Positions 19,654 to 29,720 are shown, numbered from the stretch's first letter. The stretch is 35,609 nt of DNA from Haplomitrium mnioides (GCA_049999725.1 JBNGIS010018209.1:22527-58135); one strand, 5' to 3'. Notes: generated from the letters alone by a model not told the origin. A program made the numbers and translations.

Positions 19654-22532
19654 CCTTCCACCCTTTGACTCCGTGTTGACCTCTGCTCAATTGAACTCAC
19701 TCACAACTCACAGGCTGTGCTATTGCCACTCAGCCACTTGCCAACAAGTCGACTGAAATGCGCAAATCAGCACAAGTGACCCTTCCTTCTCCTCTAGACA
19801 GGGTACACCTTGCTTGCCAATTCTAGTTGATTGGTTTTCTTCTCAACCTAAGAGCAAAATTGACAACGAATTAAAACAGAATTTTGGCGCTCTTCTCCTG
19901 AGCAATGCAGACCAATCTTAGGTTTCCTGCGAACATGTGCTCAGATTTTCTTGCTTCACTATAGCAAATATTTGGGCTTCTAGATGGCCTGCGCCTTGGG
20001 AGCGTGTTGGTGGACTCCTACCACCCTTGCATTGCTCAACGGAGGGTCTCGTTCCGCCTCTTTGAATTCAGAAAATTATTATTGCTATATTATTTTTTTT
20101 TTCGAAAATTATGTTTTTAGTTTGATTAGTGTTTAGTTACCCTTGCTCTATGTTGCAAACATATTTGACAGCAGGTCTCTTCTAAACCACCACCTCCAAA
20201 CTAGCCCTCTTTCAAGTCAGCCCGAAGCTGTCCTGTTAACCGAGAACAACACACTCCCATTTGCAATATTCTAGAACTACAACTTCGTTCTATTAAGTGG
20301 ATTCTTCTTGATTTATACCAAAACAGAGTATCCAATGGGTAACTTACTGATCACAAACACAAAGTTTTTGCTCTGTTTTCCCTCTTCCCTATCCTTTGTC
20401 AGACCTTAGCTTTCTTTGATCATAGCCAGGCTGTCAACAAATCCCTTTGATTTGAATGCTCTTTGAGAAATATTTGCAGCTCAGAAATTCTCAGCAAGTT
20501 TACCCCTTTTACAAAATCCTCTATTTTCAGCAGCTCAACAAAATCATATGGTGCATAGGTGTCTTCCTTGCTATTGCTTGATCGATGCAAGAGCAGGAAG
20601 GATGTTAACAAATGCAAGATTGATGTTAATAACTGTAACAAATCGAAACAAGCTATCACGTCTGGTCTTGCGGCATGTGCCCCAACAGCTACAAGTCTCA
20701 TTGGCCTTGCCAGCTGATCAGCTATGCGACCAGATTTAGATATCACTTGCTTAAGATTCTCCACTAGAGTTACAATCAGCCTTGAAAACTCCTGGCTTGA
20801 CAACACAATTGCCTCTACAAGATTACTGGCCTTGATTGCTTTGCAGTGACGAAAGCGTGCGTGTAGAGACCCTCAGAACCTGCCTTGTAACAAAGAATTC
20901 CTCTCACTCACAAAGCCACAAAATAGGGGAAAGGACCTAGACTGTGCGATTCACAGGATTGAAAAAAACTCAGTTTCAAAGCTTTCAGTTTGAACTTGTG
21001 ACAAGTGTTGTTGACCACCCTCCAAAGCTAGAAGAACTAGCCACAATAATAATGAGTGCTCAACAACAATCTCTTTTGCTCGGGAAACCTCCTTGGACGA
21101 CCTCTGGCTTGAGCAAACCTTGCTCGACAAAGAACCAACCTCAATCCTCCCACGATTTTCTTTGTTTGACAAAAATTGCTGAACAAAATCCTGTCGATGT
21201 TGTAGAAATCTCACTCTCCACAGCTCAAAAAAATGTTCTTCTACTCAAATAGATTGTGCATATTAAATATGCTCAAACCGCATATGCCATTTTTGCAAAT
21301 CTCTAAAATCAAAGAACAAATTGAACCGCAAAGCTATTGACAAATTTTAAGCCGCAAGGTTGCTTGATGAAGGTCTGCTCACTGAAACCCCTGCCTTAGC
21401 CTTTTCTTGATGCTCGACATTTGCAACTCAACGCGATCTTGCAAGGATCGAATCCCTGAAATCTGTTGCAATTTACCCCTTGATTGTTGCTCAAACTCCC
21501 TTTCAAACTCTTCCTCGAAGCGAAGCTGCTCAGTACAAATCTTGATAGTGTTGAGGCCCAGCAGCAAGGGAAGTCGCAAAATCCCTGCTCGACACCCAAA
21601 TGCTGCTCGACAAAATTGGAGCAGCAAAGAGAAAATCAAGAATCCCCGAACAACGTTTCTCCTTTTTCTTGACGAAGAATTCTTGTACAAATCCTTGGAC
21701 AGGTTTTGAGCAGCACGAGAAGCCTCAAAATCCCTGCTCGACACCTAATTGATGAACACCTCTGCTAGATGAAGAATTTGCAAACAAAAAACCAGGTCCG
21801 CTGCTCAAACAAAGTCGCTTCTGCAAATCCTTTGCCCGAGAAGTCGGTTGAATCCTCCCGCGCTTGGAAAAATCGCCCTACGTTTGCTGCTCACTTTGAC
21901 GACTTCACCTCAATGCACGAAATTTGTGCTATACATAAGAATTGTAGAGCTGCAATTCGAAGAGAATAGCTCAACGACTTCTTTGATTGCTCCCCTTTGA
22001 CGAAAAATACCATGGACATCAGTCCCTAAAACAAAGGCTGATCGATCAAGACCTCTTTTGATTGATCTTATTCACCACTGCTATTCTGCGACAAATCTCG
22101 AGGAACCAACAAAGAAAACTCACAATTAATTTTATTTTATTTTTTCTCTCGATGAAGAAATAGGACCAAGAAAACCTCCTTTGAAAAAGATGCTTGAAGA
22201 ACTCTTGATTTTTGAAATCTCTAACTCTTTACTGTAGCAGTTTTCAATTTGCGGTGCTCCACATCTCTTCCATGAATCTCAGAAACAGATTTGAGCTTTC
22301 TCCGCGTTGAATGTAGCAACCAAAATCAAACACACCAGAAATTCTGCAGAAATTTTTTCTTCAACTTCTTCACGAATCTTCATCAACAACCAACAATTGC
22401 TAGCACAATCTCTTCCACAAATCTTCAGCACTCCGAGATACCACGGATGCTATCAAATCTTTTGATCCAATTTTTCACTTGCAATCCAAGATACCATGGA
22501 TGCTCCACAGAGAAATATGAGATCTTTAGGTG
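19654..22532 (-). other. Leader (5' untranslated region) of element B
   Basis: About 2.9 kb separates the A1 repeat from the gag start. It has no recognised domain. Two minus-strand open stretches (20420-20806, 128 codons; 21379-21744, 121 codons) match nothing I know. CTGCTCGACA-type and GCTCAA-type short words recur at 21580-21830. Two copies of GCATCCrTGGTATCTyGGA (minus) lie near 22435-22455 and 22485-22505. TGGTATC is the start of the common initiator-tRNA-Met primer site, but only about seven bases fit and it stands about 33 bp inside the A1 edge, so I do not call a primer site. Confidence 0.5.
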
Positions 22533-22829
22533 TGCTTTTCTTTGAGTGATACCTTCTCCAAGAAATTCCAAATGTGTGTTGATCTTCCGATATCAAAAAT
22601 TCCAAATGTGTGTTGATCTTCCGATATCAAAACCAGCGCACCTTTGCTCACAAGGAATCCACACTTCTCCAAGAGCTGCAAAACCTCAGCTCTTCTCTTG
22701 GTTCATAAACGAAATGAGACATCGAAAGATAACCTTTCGATAAGAGTACATGGCCTTATATACTAAGGCACAAAAAGACAAAATACTCAAAATGTCTAAA
22801 AATAAAAAACTATATGGAATGGTGTGACA
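22533..22829 (-). repeat. Element B terminal repeat segment A1 (upstream end)
   Basis: This is homologous to A2 (6781-7042). It carries a 34-bp tandem duplication (22564-22597 and 22598-22631) that A2 lacks, and a TATATAAGG box on the minus strand at 22754-22762. On the minus strand its outer end is TGTCACACC, next to the CCAA duplication. Unlike a normal 5' LTR it is not followed by the 128-bp B segment. Confidence 0.9.
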
Positions 22830-23586
22830 TTGGTAACTTCTCTTTTTGTTTGCCTTTCAAATCTGGTCTTGACTACTTGAGGTGCTAGGATCTCAAGGTG
22901 GTGTAAACATAAACTAGAAGGATTTATATCATTTTAGTCAGCATCTTCTTTTGTGAATTCTATCAGTGCTTCGACTATTTCTCCTTCTTGCCAATCTTTT
23001 GGTTGCACTTATCCAATAAACCATGTACTCTCAGTGTAGGGTCTTAATAGGCTACTATATCCCAAGATATGATGAACTCATTAATCTCTTCAAATTGATT
23101 TATCAGTTTCTCATGTAAACAATCAGTTTGAATATCTTGGATTAGTGCTACCACTATTGGGCACTCAATGTAATAGAAATACAAGTTAGAGGCTAATTGA
23201 CAGATAGTAGTCAACATAGCAAGATTAGTAAATTATGCATAGACTAGTTCAAATTATTCCCATACTAGTTTCAAGTTTGCAAACATTAGTCAATCAAACA
23301 CTACATGCTCTCTATACTCTGTTCTCACCCACTCCTTCAATCACTAGCCTAGAGAGTTAATGTAGGCTCTTTTTTGCACTTACAAAATAATCGTCAAAGT
23401 CTTCTTTGATGTTAGTCAAATCTTCCTCACCATATCTCTCTTTGATTTCTTTTTCTAACTCTATCAAAATAGGGGTTTTACAATGTTTAGAAAGGCTATT
23501 TAGAAAACCTCCAAAAAATGTCACGTTTGAATCTTCTAGACTCAGTTTTGATTTAAATGAATACTTTGCATAATTTAATTATTCAC
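22830..23586 (-). pseudogene. Element A gag, N-terminal region upstream of the B insertion
   Basis: The minus strand encodes, in mixed frames, KEIKERYGEEDLTNIKEDFDD, YFVSAKKSLH, EKLINQFEEINEFIISWDIVAY, EALIEFTKEDAD and finally TRFERQTKREVT. The last joins in frame to KLAPIQAQ at 6652 once element B is removed. I did not recognise the domain itself. Its place between the primer-binding site and the Gag core makes it the N-terminal part of the element A gag. Stops are numerous. Confidence 0.55.
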
Positions 23587-23607
23587 TTCCCTGACAACGG
23601 CGGCAAA
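23587..23607 (-). promoter_or_regulatory. Primer-binding-site relic of element A
   Basis: The minus strand reads TTGCCGCCGTTGTCAGGGAAG. The Tat/Athila group typically carries TGGCGCCGTTGCCGGGGA-type primer sites, and the match here is good allowing a few C/G-to-T/A type changes. It fixes the 5' side of element A and its lineage. Confidence 0.7.
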
Positions 23608-24408
23608 AACTCATGTAGAAACAAGGACGTCATGAAACTCTCAGTTTATCCCTTTCTCTAAGCTTTTTTACTCGAGTAGGACGTGAGAATGAAACAATAA
23701 TGCTCAACTTTGTCAAGATTCGCTTGTTTCTTATCTCTCTCCACTTTTGCCTCTCAAATTTTGATTCCAAAACACTTTCTCTCACTCAAAATGACCTCCA
23801 AATTCTTCAAATAAGGGAATTGACGTAATGTTCGGCTAGTCTGATAACTTTAGGGTCATTTTTGTTGCTCCTTTGAGCATTCATTATCAATCATTTTCTG
23901 CTTTGACCTAGTTCATTTTTTTATTCATCGTCACATAAATTTTTTACTACATTTCAAATTTGTGCTGCACCTACAAAATAACCTAAATCATTAGTTGTAG
24001 ATTTCTTCTTCTGCCTCTTTTTTGCAAGACACTCACCTCCACTACCTTCATACAAGCATTGTAGGTTTGAAATTTGATTTTTTCTTTGAGCTGCTACCTT
24101 TTGTTTTTGTAGGACACATATTCTAACAACATAGAATTTCTTCCTTGATGAGTTTTGTGTCTATTAGGTTTGAGTTGCTAAGCTATAAAATTGGATCCTT
24201 CTTTCTTCCTTCTCATGTAGGCTCGAAGAGCTCTTTTTAATCAAACTCCCATTTTCTACTATTGTCTTCCATATTCCATTCTTTGATTTATTCTTCCTTT
24301 CTTCTTTTGCAAGACACATGCATTCATGGACTTCATCATTGTTGCTTTTGCTTTTATGGAGCATTGCACGTTTAAGCAAAAAAGTCTTTCAATTCCTCAC
24401 TAAGCTTG

Positions 24409-24505
24409 ATGTCTCCTCACTTTGAGCATAGTTCTTCATTCTTTCCTTCGAGCTCAATGTCTCCTCACTTTGAGCACAATTCTTCATTCTTTCCTCTGGC
24501 ACCTT
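24409..24505 (+). repeat. 48-bp tandem duplication
   Basis: ATGTCTCCTCACTTTGAGCA begins at 24409 and again at 24457, each followed by TTCTTCATTCTTTCCT. The copies are nearly identical, suggesting a recent slip compared with the decayed surroundings. Confidence 0.85.
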
Positions 24506-24599
24506 GCAGATCTCTTTCAATCAAGCATATTTTGTGCAACTATCTTTCAAAAATTGATTCATCTTTATCTTGCATAGACATGTACCAAATTGAGCAAAT

Positions 24600-24760
24600 T
24601 TTGAGCCTCTTTTTTGTATCCTTTCAATTCCTTCTTCTTATTTCTTGTGACCTTTTTTTTTCAATTCCTTCTTCTTATATCTCGTGACTTTTTTTTCAAT
24701 TCCTTCTTCCTATATCTCCTCCTTTTTTTTCAATTCCTTCTTCTTATGCTCTCCCAATAA
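24600..24760 (+). repeat. Four tandem copies of a T-rich unit of about 38 bp
   Basis: CAATTCCTTCTTCTTAT recurs four times (about 24626, 24661, 24697 and 24731), separated by CTCGTGAC-like words and runs of T. This is a microsatellite-like expansion. Confidence 0.75.
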
Positions 24761-24899
24761 CTTATTGCTTGCTGGGAAGCAACAAGAAGGGGAGGTAAAC
24801 ATCATCTTTTTTTCTCTCCTACCAATTGCAATCATTCTTCAATGTTGCTTTACTTCAGTTGTCACCTAGCAGCTGCAATCATCAACTCACCTAGATAAA

Positions 24900-26630
24900 T
24901 AGTTTGTTGCTAGAAGGTGAATTACTTAGTCAAAAGGCTAGGAGTGAAATTTTGTGTTGCCATAAGGTGTTGGGTGGGGAGAAGCTCTTGAGAATATCCT
25001 CTAAGCTTTCAATGAAGGAGAGTGTGTTTTTTGAAGTGACAAATAGCCAATGATCATCTTCAGAGTTTTTTATTGAGCAGAATAGGTATGAACGCATGTG
25101 AGGATATGAGTAGTCAAGTCTCTATGAGGCTTTGCTTAGGCGCATCTAGTCGCCACCTATGTAGCTCCGTCCAATATATTGTTGTTTCTCTATTGCTACT
25201 GAGAGTCAACCTGGGGTAAAGTTTCAAGTTGAGTGTGGAGAAGCTTCACTACTTCATGACTATCACTTTGCTATCCTTGGGGTCCAGAGCTATGGCTGGG
25301 ACCTCATCACTGTAAGGTCCTTGGGGTCAAAAGCAATAGCTGCAATTTTATAAAAAGCTTATCAAAGATAAATAGGAAGGAAATGTAGGAATAGGAGATC
25401 CAAGAGGTGATCATGATTCCACGTCACAAGCTTCCTTAAGTGAGCACCTACAATACCAAACAAAAAATAGGGTACATCATAAAACAAGCTAGATTTCTCA
25501 TTGGCACCTTTGATAGTAAACGTTGGCAAAGCAAAAGCCAGTACAATGATGCTTATAAGATGTAAATCAATAGTTGGGAATAAGCCTTTGAGAGAGTAAG
25601 GAGAAGGGATAAGGTAGGAAATAGGGAGGAGACCAATGTATTTTGAAGAAAAACTCTGTGACCACTATTTCTTGGCATTGGCACGCTCTAATTCTAGGGC
25701 AAGAAATTGTTTGTGAGCTACATATTCCATAAAATTGGATGGGAATCAAGCACAACACCACAAATTATATCGCTCGAGCATTCTATTGCTCTTTATGAAT
25801 TGTCTCTTTGAATGGAAAAAGACTTAAGTTAAGGGAAAATTTTCAATGTAAGGGCTTTTGGTGACCCATCAACTATAACAAAGGGTCTTTTCATGATTAA
25901 ATATGAAATCGATTCCTAACCATATCTTGGGACACTACATCTAACATGTACTTTTCCAGTAGATATATCTTGGTGATGGGTTGGGCTGAGGCAGATCTAC
26001 AAGATATGAGATCCTCCCTCTACAATTCTTCAAGCAAAGGCAATGCAATGTGGAGGCTTGATTGGCCATGGGCTAACATTTTCCACCTATCTTAGATGGA
26101 TTGTGGGTGGGGAAAAGTCAACCTACATGAAAAAACCCTCATGATTTTGATAAATCTATATAGAAGGAGAGAGAATTTGAGGTTCATGAAAGAATTGGTC
26201 ACTAGACTACAAGGGCTTGCCCTCCCAAATTGGTTAGAACTAGTATATGTAGCTACTTATAGATCCAGTGACACCATTCTCTATGAACTCAAATTGATAA
26301 GGAAAAATTGGTGGAGGTGACAAAAAATATTGCATGCAAAGCAGCCAAACTCCCATATGCATGGTCAAACACAATAACTTCTTAAGTTGTGAGCTTATTA
26401 TAAATAGGTGATAATAAGGCAGTGATGAGATGATGTACAATAATGAGATAATGGACAAGTATAAATGCAAGAGTTTTGAGCTTCAATAAATCATGGACCC
26501 ACTTCTAGTCATGCAAGCCAACCAAAAATGAGAAAGTAAATTAAATGAATTTTCTTTATAACAAACTATGTATGAGAACCTATGTGTGAGTGAGAATGGT
26601 GGACTCCAACCTCACAAAACTTACTCATCT
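24900..26630. other. Unassigned AT-rich DNA
   Basis: I see no gene, structured RNA or element end. Open stretches (25567-25761 minus, 26096-26320 plus) are short and match nothing known. Confidence 0.4.
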
Positions 26631-26900
26631 TTCCTTGAATCTACGAAGCAACAAACCCTATAGGCCAATTTAAGAATAAAAAATCATTCATTTTCTTATT
26701 TTGATCTATCTATGAGTGCATTCCTTGAATCTACAAAGTGAAAAATCATATGGGCCAATTTAAAGATGAAGAGTCATTCATTTTCTAATTTTGATCTATC
26801 TTAGAGACATTCCTTGAATCTACAAAGCAAAAAACCCTATAGGTCAATTTAATGATGAAGAGTCATTCATTTTCTTATTGTGATCTCTATCTCTAAGTGC
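26631..26900 (+). repeat. Three tandem copies of a 90-bp unit
   Basis: Copies start with TTCCTTGAATCTAC at 26631, 26721 and 26810. Each contains GCCAATTTAA or GTCAATTTAA and ends in GTCATTCATTTTCT and TGATCT. Periods are 90 and 89 bp. There is no coding potential. Confidence 0.9.
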
Positions 26901-26999
26901 AAATCTATACAAAAAAAATAAACTAGAAGTAAGAATCAAAGACTATTACTAAAGTATAATTTATTTTGTTTTGTAATTGTGCTTAGTTGATATACTTGC

Positions 27000-27355
27000 T
27001 ACCTTTCATATTCCTTTCTACTACCTTTCACTTGCACCAATGCCAATCACACGGGAAGCCCTGAGAACAACAAGCATGCCTTATAAAAATTGAGGTCAAG
27101 CAATTGGTCACAATGCACATATATGAGTTGCAGTGCATTGCAGCTATGTGTGCATCACTTTCCTCTTGAAAGTTATAAACGATATGCAACGTGTGTTGAC
27201 ATGTTTCAAATAACATCAACCAATCACAATTACTTTACAAAATAAATTCTTGTTGCATGAGCACTGCATATATACACACGGGAGTCTCCAAGATGAATGA
27301 GTGGAATAGATTGTGGATGACTACTTACATAGGGTATATATATGTCCCTATAACA
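27000..27355 (-). mobile_element. Possible 3' LTR start of element C
   Basis: On the minus strand TGTTATAGGG begins at 27355, directly after the purine run CCAAGGGGAAG (27356-27366). That is the arrangement of a polypurine tract and 3' LTR. However, the upstream LTR candidate of C begins TGTACATAATCC, so the two do not match. Either C is a recombinant, or one assignment is wrong. The outer edge is unknown. Confidence 0.3.
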
Positions 27356-27845
27356 CTTCCCCTTGGCTGATTCTTCTTCTAATAATCAACCACTTTTAGG
27401 ACTATATGCTATGTAAGTCCTTGGTTTAAATCCTATTCTATGTGTGGTCTCATTAAAACCCTCTCGCTTTCTTCCAAGGGAAAGAGTGCCACCACATAAT
27501 TTGATAGGTAATAATAATAAATATGATGATAGTGTGTGGAGTGTGTATGTCCGTAACAAAAGTAAAAAAAAATGTCAAAATTTGTTGCTTTGAAAGCAAA
27601 GCTAATATGTGGTGTTGTTGTGTCCTCCATAGTTGTGTCTTGAAGATTTGTCTCAAAAAATGATGTCAGCCTCAAAAGTTGAGAAGTGATGTCATCTTTT
27701 GATATAATCTTTGCATGTCATTACATGTATGACATTTCAAACAGATTAGATATCTTTCAAAATAAATGATAGAATATGCAATCCTTGATGTTCATGGCTA
27801 AAGATCAGAGAGAAAAAAAAGCATATCTTGTTTGCTACTTTGTTG
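27356..27845 (-). other. 3' untranslated region of element C
   Basis: The region between RNase H and the purine tract carries, on the minus strand near 27440-27485, GGCACTCTTTCCCTTGG and GGGTTTTAATGAGACC. This resembles the untranslated tail found after RNase H in many plant Ty1/copia elements. Confidence 0.5.
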
Positions 27846-28343
27846 TAATTCAGATAGTCTTCGCAAACCAAGCCCTTGAGTATGTGCAATATGCAGAGAA
27901 GGTAGAATTAGTTTGGTGAAGATATCTGCTCTGCTATCTTGACTTGCTATTTATTGGACATTTATTTTGTCATCGTATTGCTTATAGGTGTAAAAGAATT
28001 TAGGAGCAATGTGCTTAATCATGTCGCCCTTGATAAAACCTTGAGCAATTTGGTCGACGCATGGTCGATTGTCCTCGTATATTATTGTAGGAGACTGAAA
28101 CAGAGGTTGGCACGTATTGATGTTGATATGATCACTGAGTTGTTGGAGTTATATACATTCCCTACTAGCCTTACAGAGTGCTATGATTTCTGCATGGTTA
28201 GTTGAGGTAGTTGTAATTGTTTGTTTGGTGCTTTTCCATGAGATAGCAATACTTTCTTTAAGGAAAACATAACATGTTTGAGACTTTGCGTCATTAGGAT
28301 CAGAGAAATATCTAGTGTTGGCATAATTGACAATATCATTCAT
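27846..28343 (-). pseudogene. Element C RNase H, relic
   Basis: The minus strand reads YANTRYFSDPNDAKSQTCYVFL, AISWKSTKQT and STNHAEIIALCKASREC, then EDNRPCVDQI, KHIAPKFF, ADIFTK and GLGLRRLSELQ across stops. This is the Ty1/copia RNase H with the SWKSxKQ and EDNxxC segments. In YANTRY the usual Asp (YADAGY) is Asn. The end at GLGLRRL marks the pol C-terminus. Confidence 0.85.
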
Positions 28344-28985
28344 TGCATTCTGGGGAAGAAGAGTCCCATGTCTTTTGTACCTTTCAGGTATCTGAAAATG
28401 CGTCTGAGTCTAATCCAGTGGCGAATGGTGGGCTGGGAGCTGTGCCTTGCAAGAGTGCTCACTGCAAAAGATATATCAGGTCTAGTATGATTTGAAAGGT
28501 ACATGAGGGCTTCTATTGCCAAAAGATATGGTTTTCCTGATCCCAGAGTTTGTTCATGGTCCTTTTGCTTTTCAAACATGTCTTTGGTTGGGTTCGAAGA
28601 TCTCATTTCCATGGGAGTGCTCGTCGGATGAGCATTTTCCATATTGAATTGTTTGAGAATCTTGGCCGTATATGTGGACTAGTAGATCAAAATCCCATGA
28701 GCAAATGCCCAAATTGGATGTCGAGACAGAGATAAGGTTCTCTGATGTCTTGCATTTCAAAAATGCCTTTCAGTTTGGCAATTGTGCTGGAAGTTAGAGT
28801 TTTTATGCCAAAAATATTTATATTATCTACATAAAGTGCAACTATGATGTATTCAAAGCCTTGATGTTTCATGAATAGGCATGGAGCAATGTCATCATTT
28901 GTAAAGTTCAGTGCCATCCTCTCTTATTTGAATCTTTGGTACCAATTTTTGCCATTTTGTTTGAGCCTATATCTATTTCAGGACT
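28344..28985 (-). pseudogene. Element C reverse transcriptase, C-terminal part with YVDN active site
   Basis: The stretch begins near 28985 with RLKQNGKNWYQRFK (the YGLKQ...WY segment), then FTNDDIAPCLFMKHQ and IIVALYVDNINIFG. The YVDD box has its second Asp replaced by Asn (codon at 28822-28824). It continues across a frameshift to ENAHPTSTPMEMRS and ALMYLSNHTRPDISFAVSTLARHSS, ending RIFRYLKGTKDMGLFF. These are diagnostic for plant Ty1/copia pol. Confidence 0.9.
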
Positions 28986-29079
28986 TGAACTGCCATTTGT
29001 GTGCCTGATTAATCGATTGGTGATCTAGATGCATTAATAGAATGCTTTGCCAATGTTACATTTTCATGTGGTATACTTT

Positions 29080-29720
29080 GATGGTGAGGGACAAAAGGTC
29101 GACTCTATTGTTGCTCATCCAGCTTGTATGTATTTGGGACTAATGGTCCTTTGCAACTCTGTGTGCTCAATAAATGCACTGGCTGGACTAAGGATCCTTT
29201 GAGATGTTGCTTGCTCAACGAATGCGCTGGCTGGACTAAAGGTCCTTTGAAATGTTGCTTACTCAGAGAATGCGCTGGTTGGACTAAAGGTCATTTGAAA
29301 TGCTGCTTGCTCAACGAATGCGCTGGCTGGACTAAAGGTCCTTTGAAATCATTATGCAACTTGCTTTCCATCATTTGGCATTGTCTTTTTGACATGAGAA
29401 CTAAAGGTCCTTTCTGGATTGGCATGGGCGTTTTTCGGATAAAAGGTCCTTTCATTTGTTGGCCATTGAGGACAAAAGGTTCTTTTCCCAAATTGAGGTC
29501 TTTGTGGACGAATGGTCCATTCTAAATCATTGTGCCTATGTGGACTAAAGGTTCATTTTTATAGTGCATATCATGAGGGACAAAAGGTCTAACCTCAGAA
29601 TTTAGACATTGATAGACAAAAGATCCAATGTCAGTATATGAGCCATGAGAGACAAAAGGTCTAATCTTAGTATTTGGGCCGCTTGGGACTAAAGGTCCAT
29701 ATACATTGTGGTTGTTCTCC
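29080..29720 (-). repeat. In-frame tandem peptide/DNA repeat array inside the element C RT
   Basis: About 15 units carry a DNA core close to GGACTAAAGGTCCTTT (plus strand) at about 29086, 29136, 29185, 29232, 29281, 29329, 29397, 29437, 29468, 29504, 29540, 29576, 29611, 29647 and 29684. Spacing is near 36 bp in the high-coordinate half and near 48 bp in the low-coordinate half. On the minus strand they are in frame with the RT and encode GPLVPSGPNTKI, RPFVSHGSYTDI and similar 12-residue units, then 16-residue units GPLVQPAHSLSKQHFK. In-frame stops include TAG at about 29522 and TGA near 29290. The plus strand is also open at 29124-29525. Confidence 0.85.

Larger units (their letters stand above)
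6653..22829 (-). mobile_element. Element B: Ty3/gypsy retrotransposon with C5-methyltransferase and PHD domains
   Basis: This is a degenerate element of about 16.2 kb nested in the gag of element A. On the plus strand the outer ends are TG (6653) and CA (22829), flanked by TTGG at 6649-6652 and 22830-22833. Coding order on the minus strand is gag, protease, C5-cytosine methyltransferase, RT, RNase H, integrase, PHD finger. Terminal repeats are split: A1 at 22533-22829, then B1, A2 and B2 at the left end. Repeat copies differ by roughly a tenth by eye, so the insertion is old. A foreign solo LTR and about 4 kb of GC-rich DNA interrupt it. RT plus DDE integrase place it in Ty3/gypsy rather than the tyrosine-recombinase (DIRS) order. 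C5-methyltransferase domains in Ty3/gypsy elements are known from charophyte algae; I infer a related lineage here. Confidence 0.85.
23614..24900 (-). mobile_element. Putative 5' LTR of element A (outer edge unknown)
   Basis: CA on the minus strand at 23614-23615, seven bases before the primer-site relic, is the likely LTR end. The sequence further out is AT-rich and non-coding. No second LTR copy is visible in the window, so the start cannot be placed; 24900 is only a working limit. Confidence 0.35.

Noticed and set aside
22485-22505. TGGTATC as the initiator-tRNA primer-binding site of element B
   Set aside because: Only about seven bases match, it is duplicated in a similar context about 50 bp away, and it does not abut the A1 repeat edge.
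6653-22829. Element B as a DIRS/PAT-type tyrosine-recombinase element, because of the split repeats
   Set aside because: It encodes a Ty3/gypsy RT with a DDE-type integrase including an HHCC domain, and has a short target-site duplication; no tyrosine recombinase motif was seen.
29124-29525. Plus-strand 133-codon repeat protein
   Set aside because: It is antisense to the in-frame repeat array of the copia RT; openness on both strands comes from the repeat unit. I treat it as a property of the array, not a gene.
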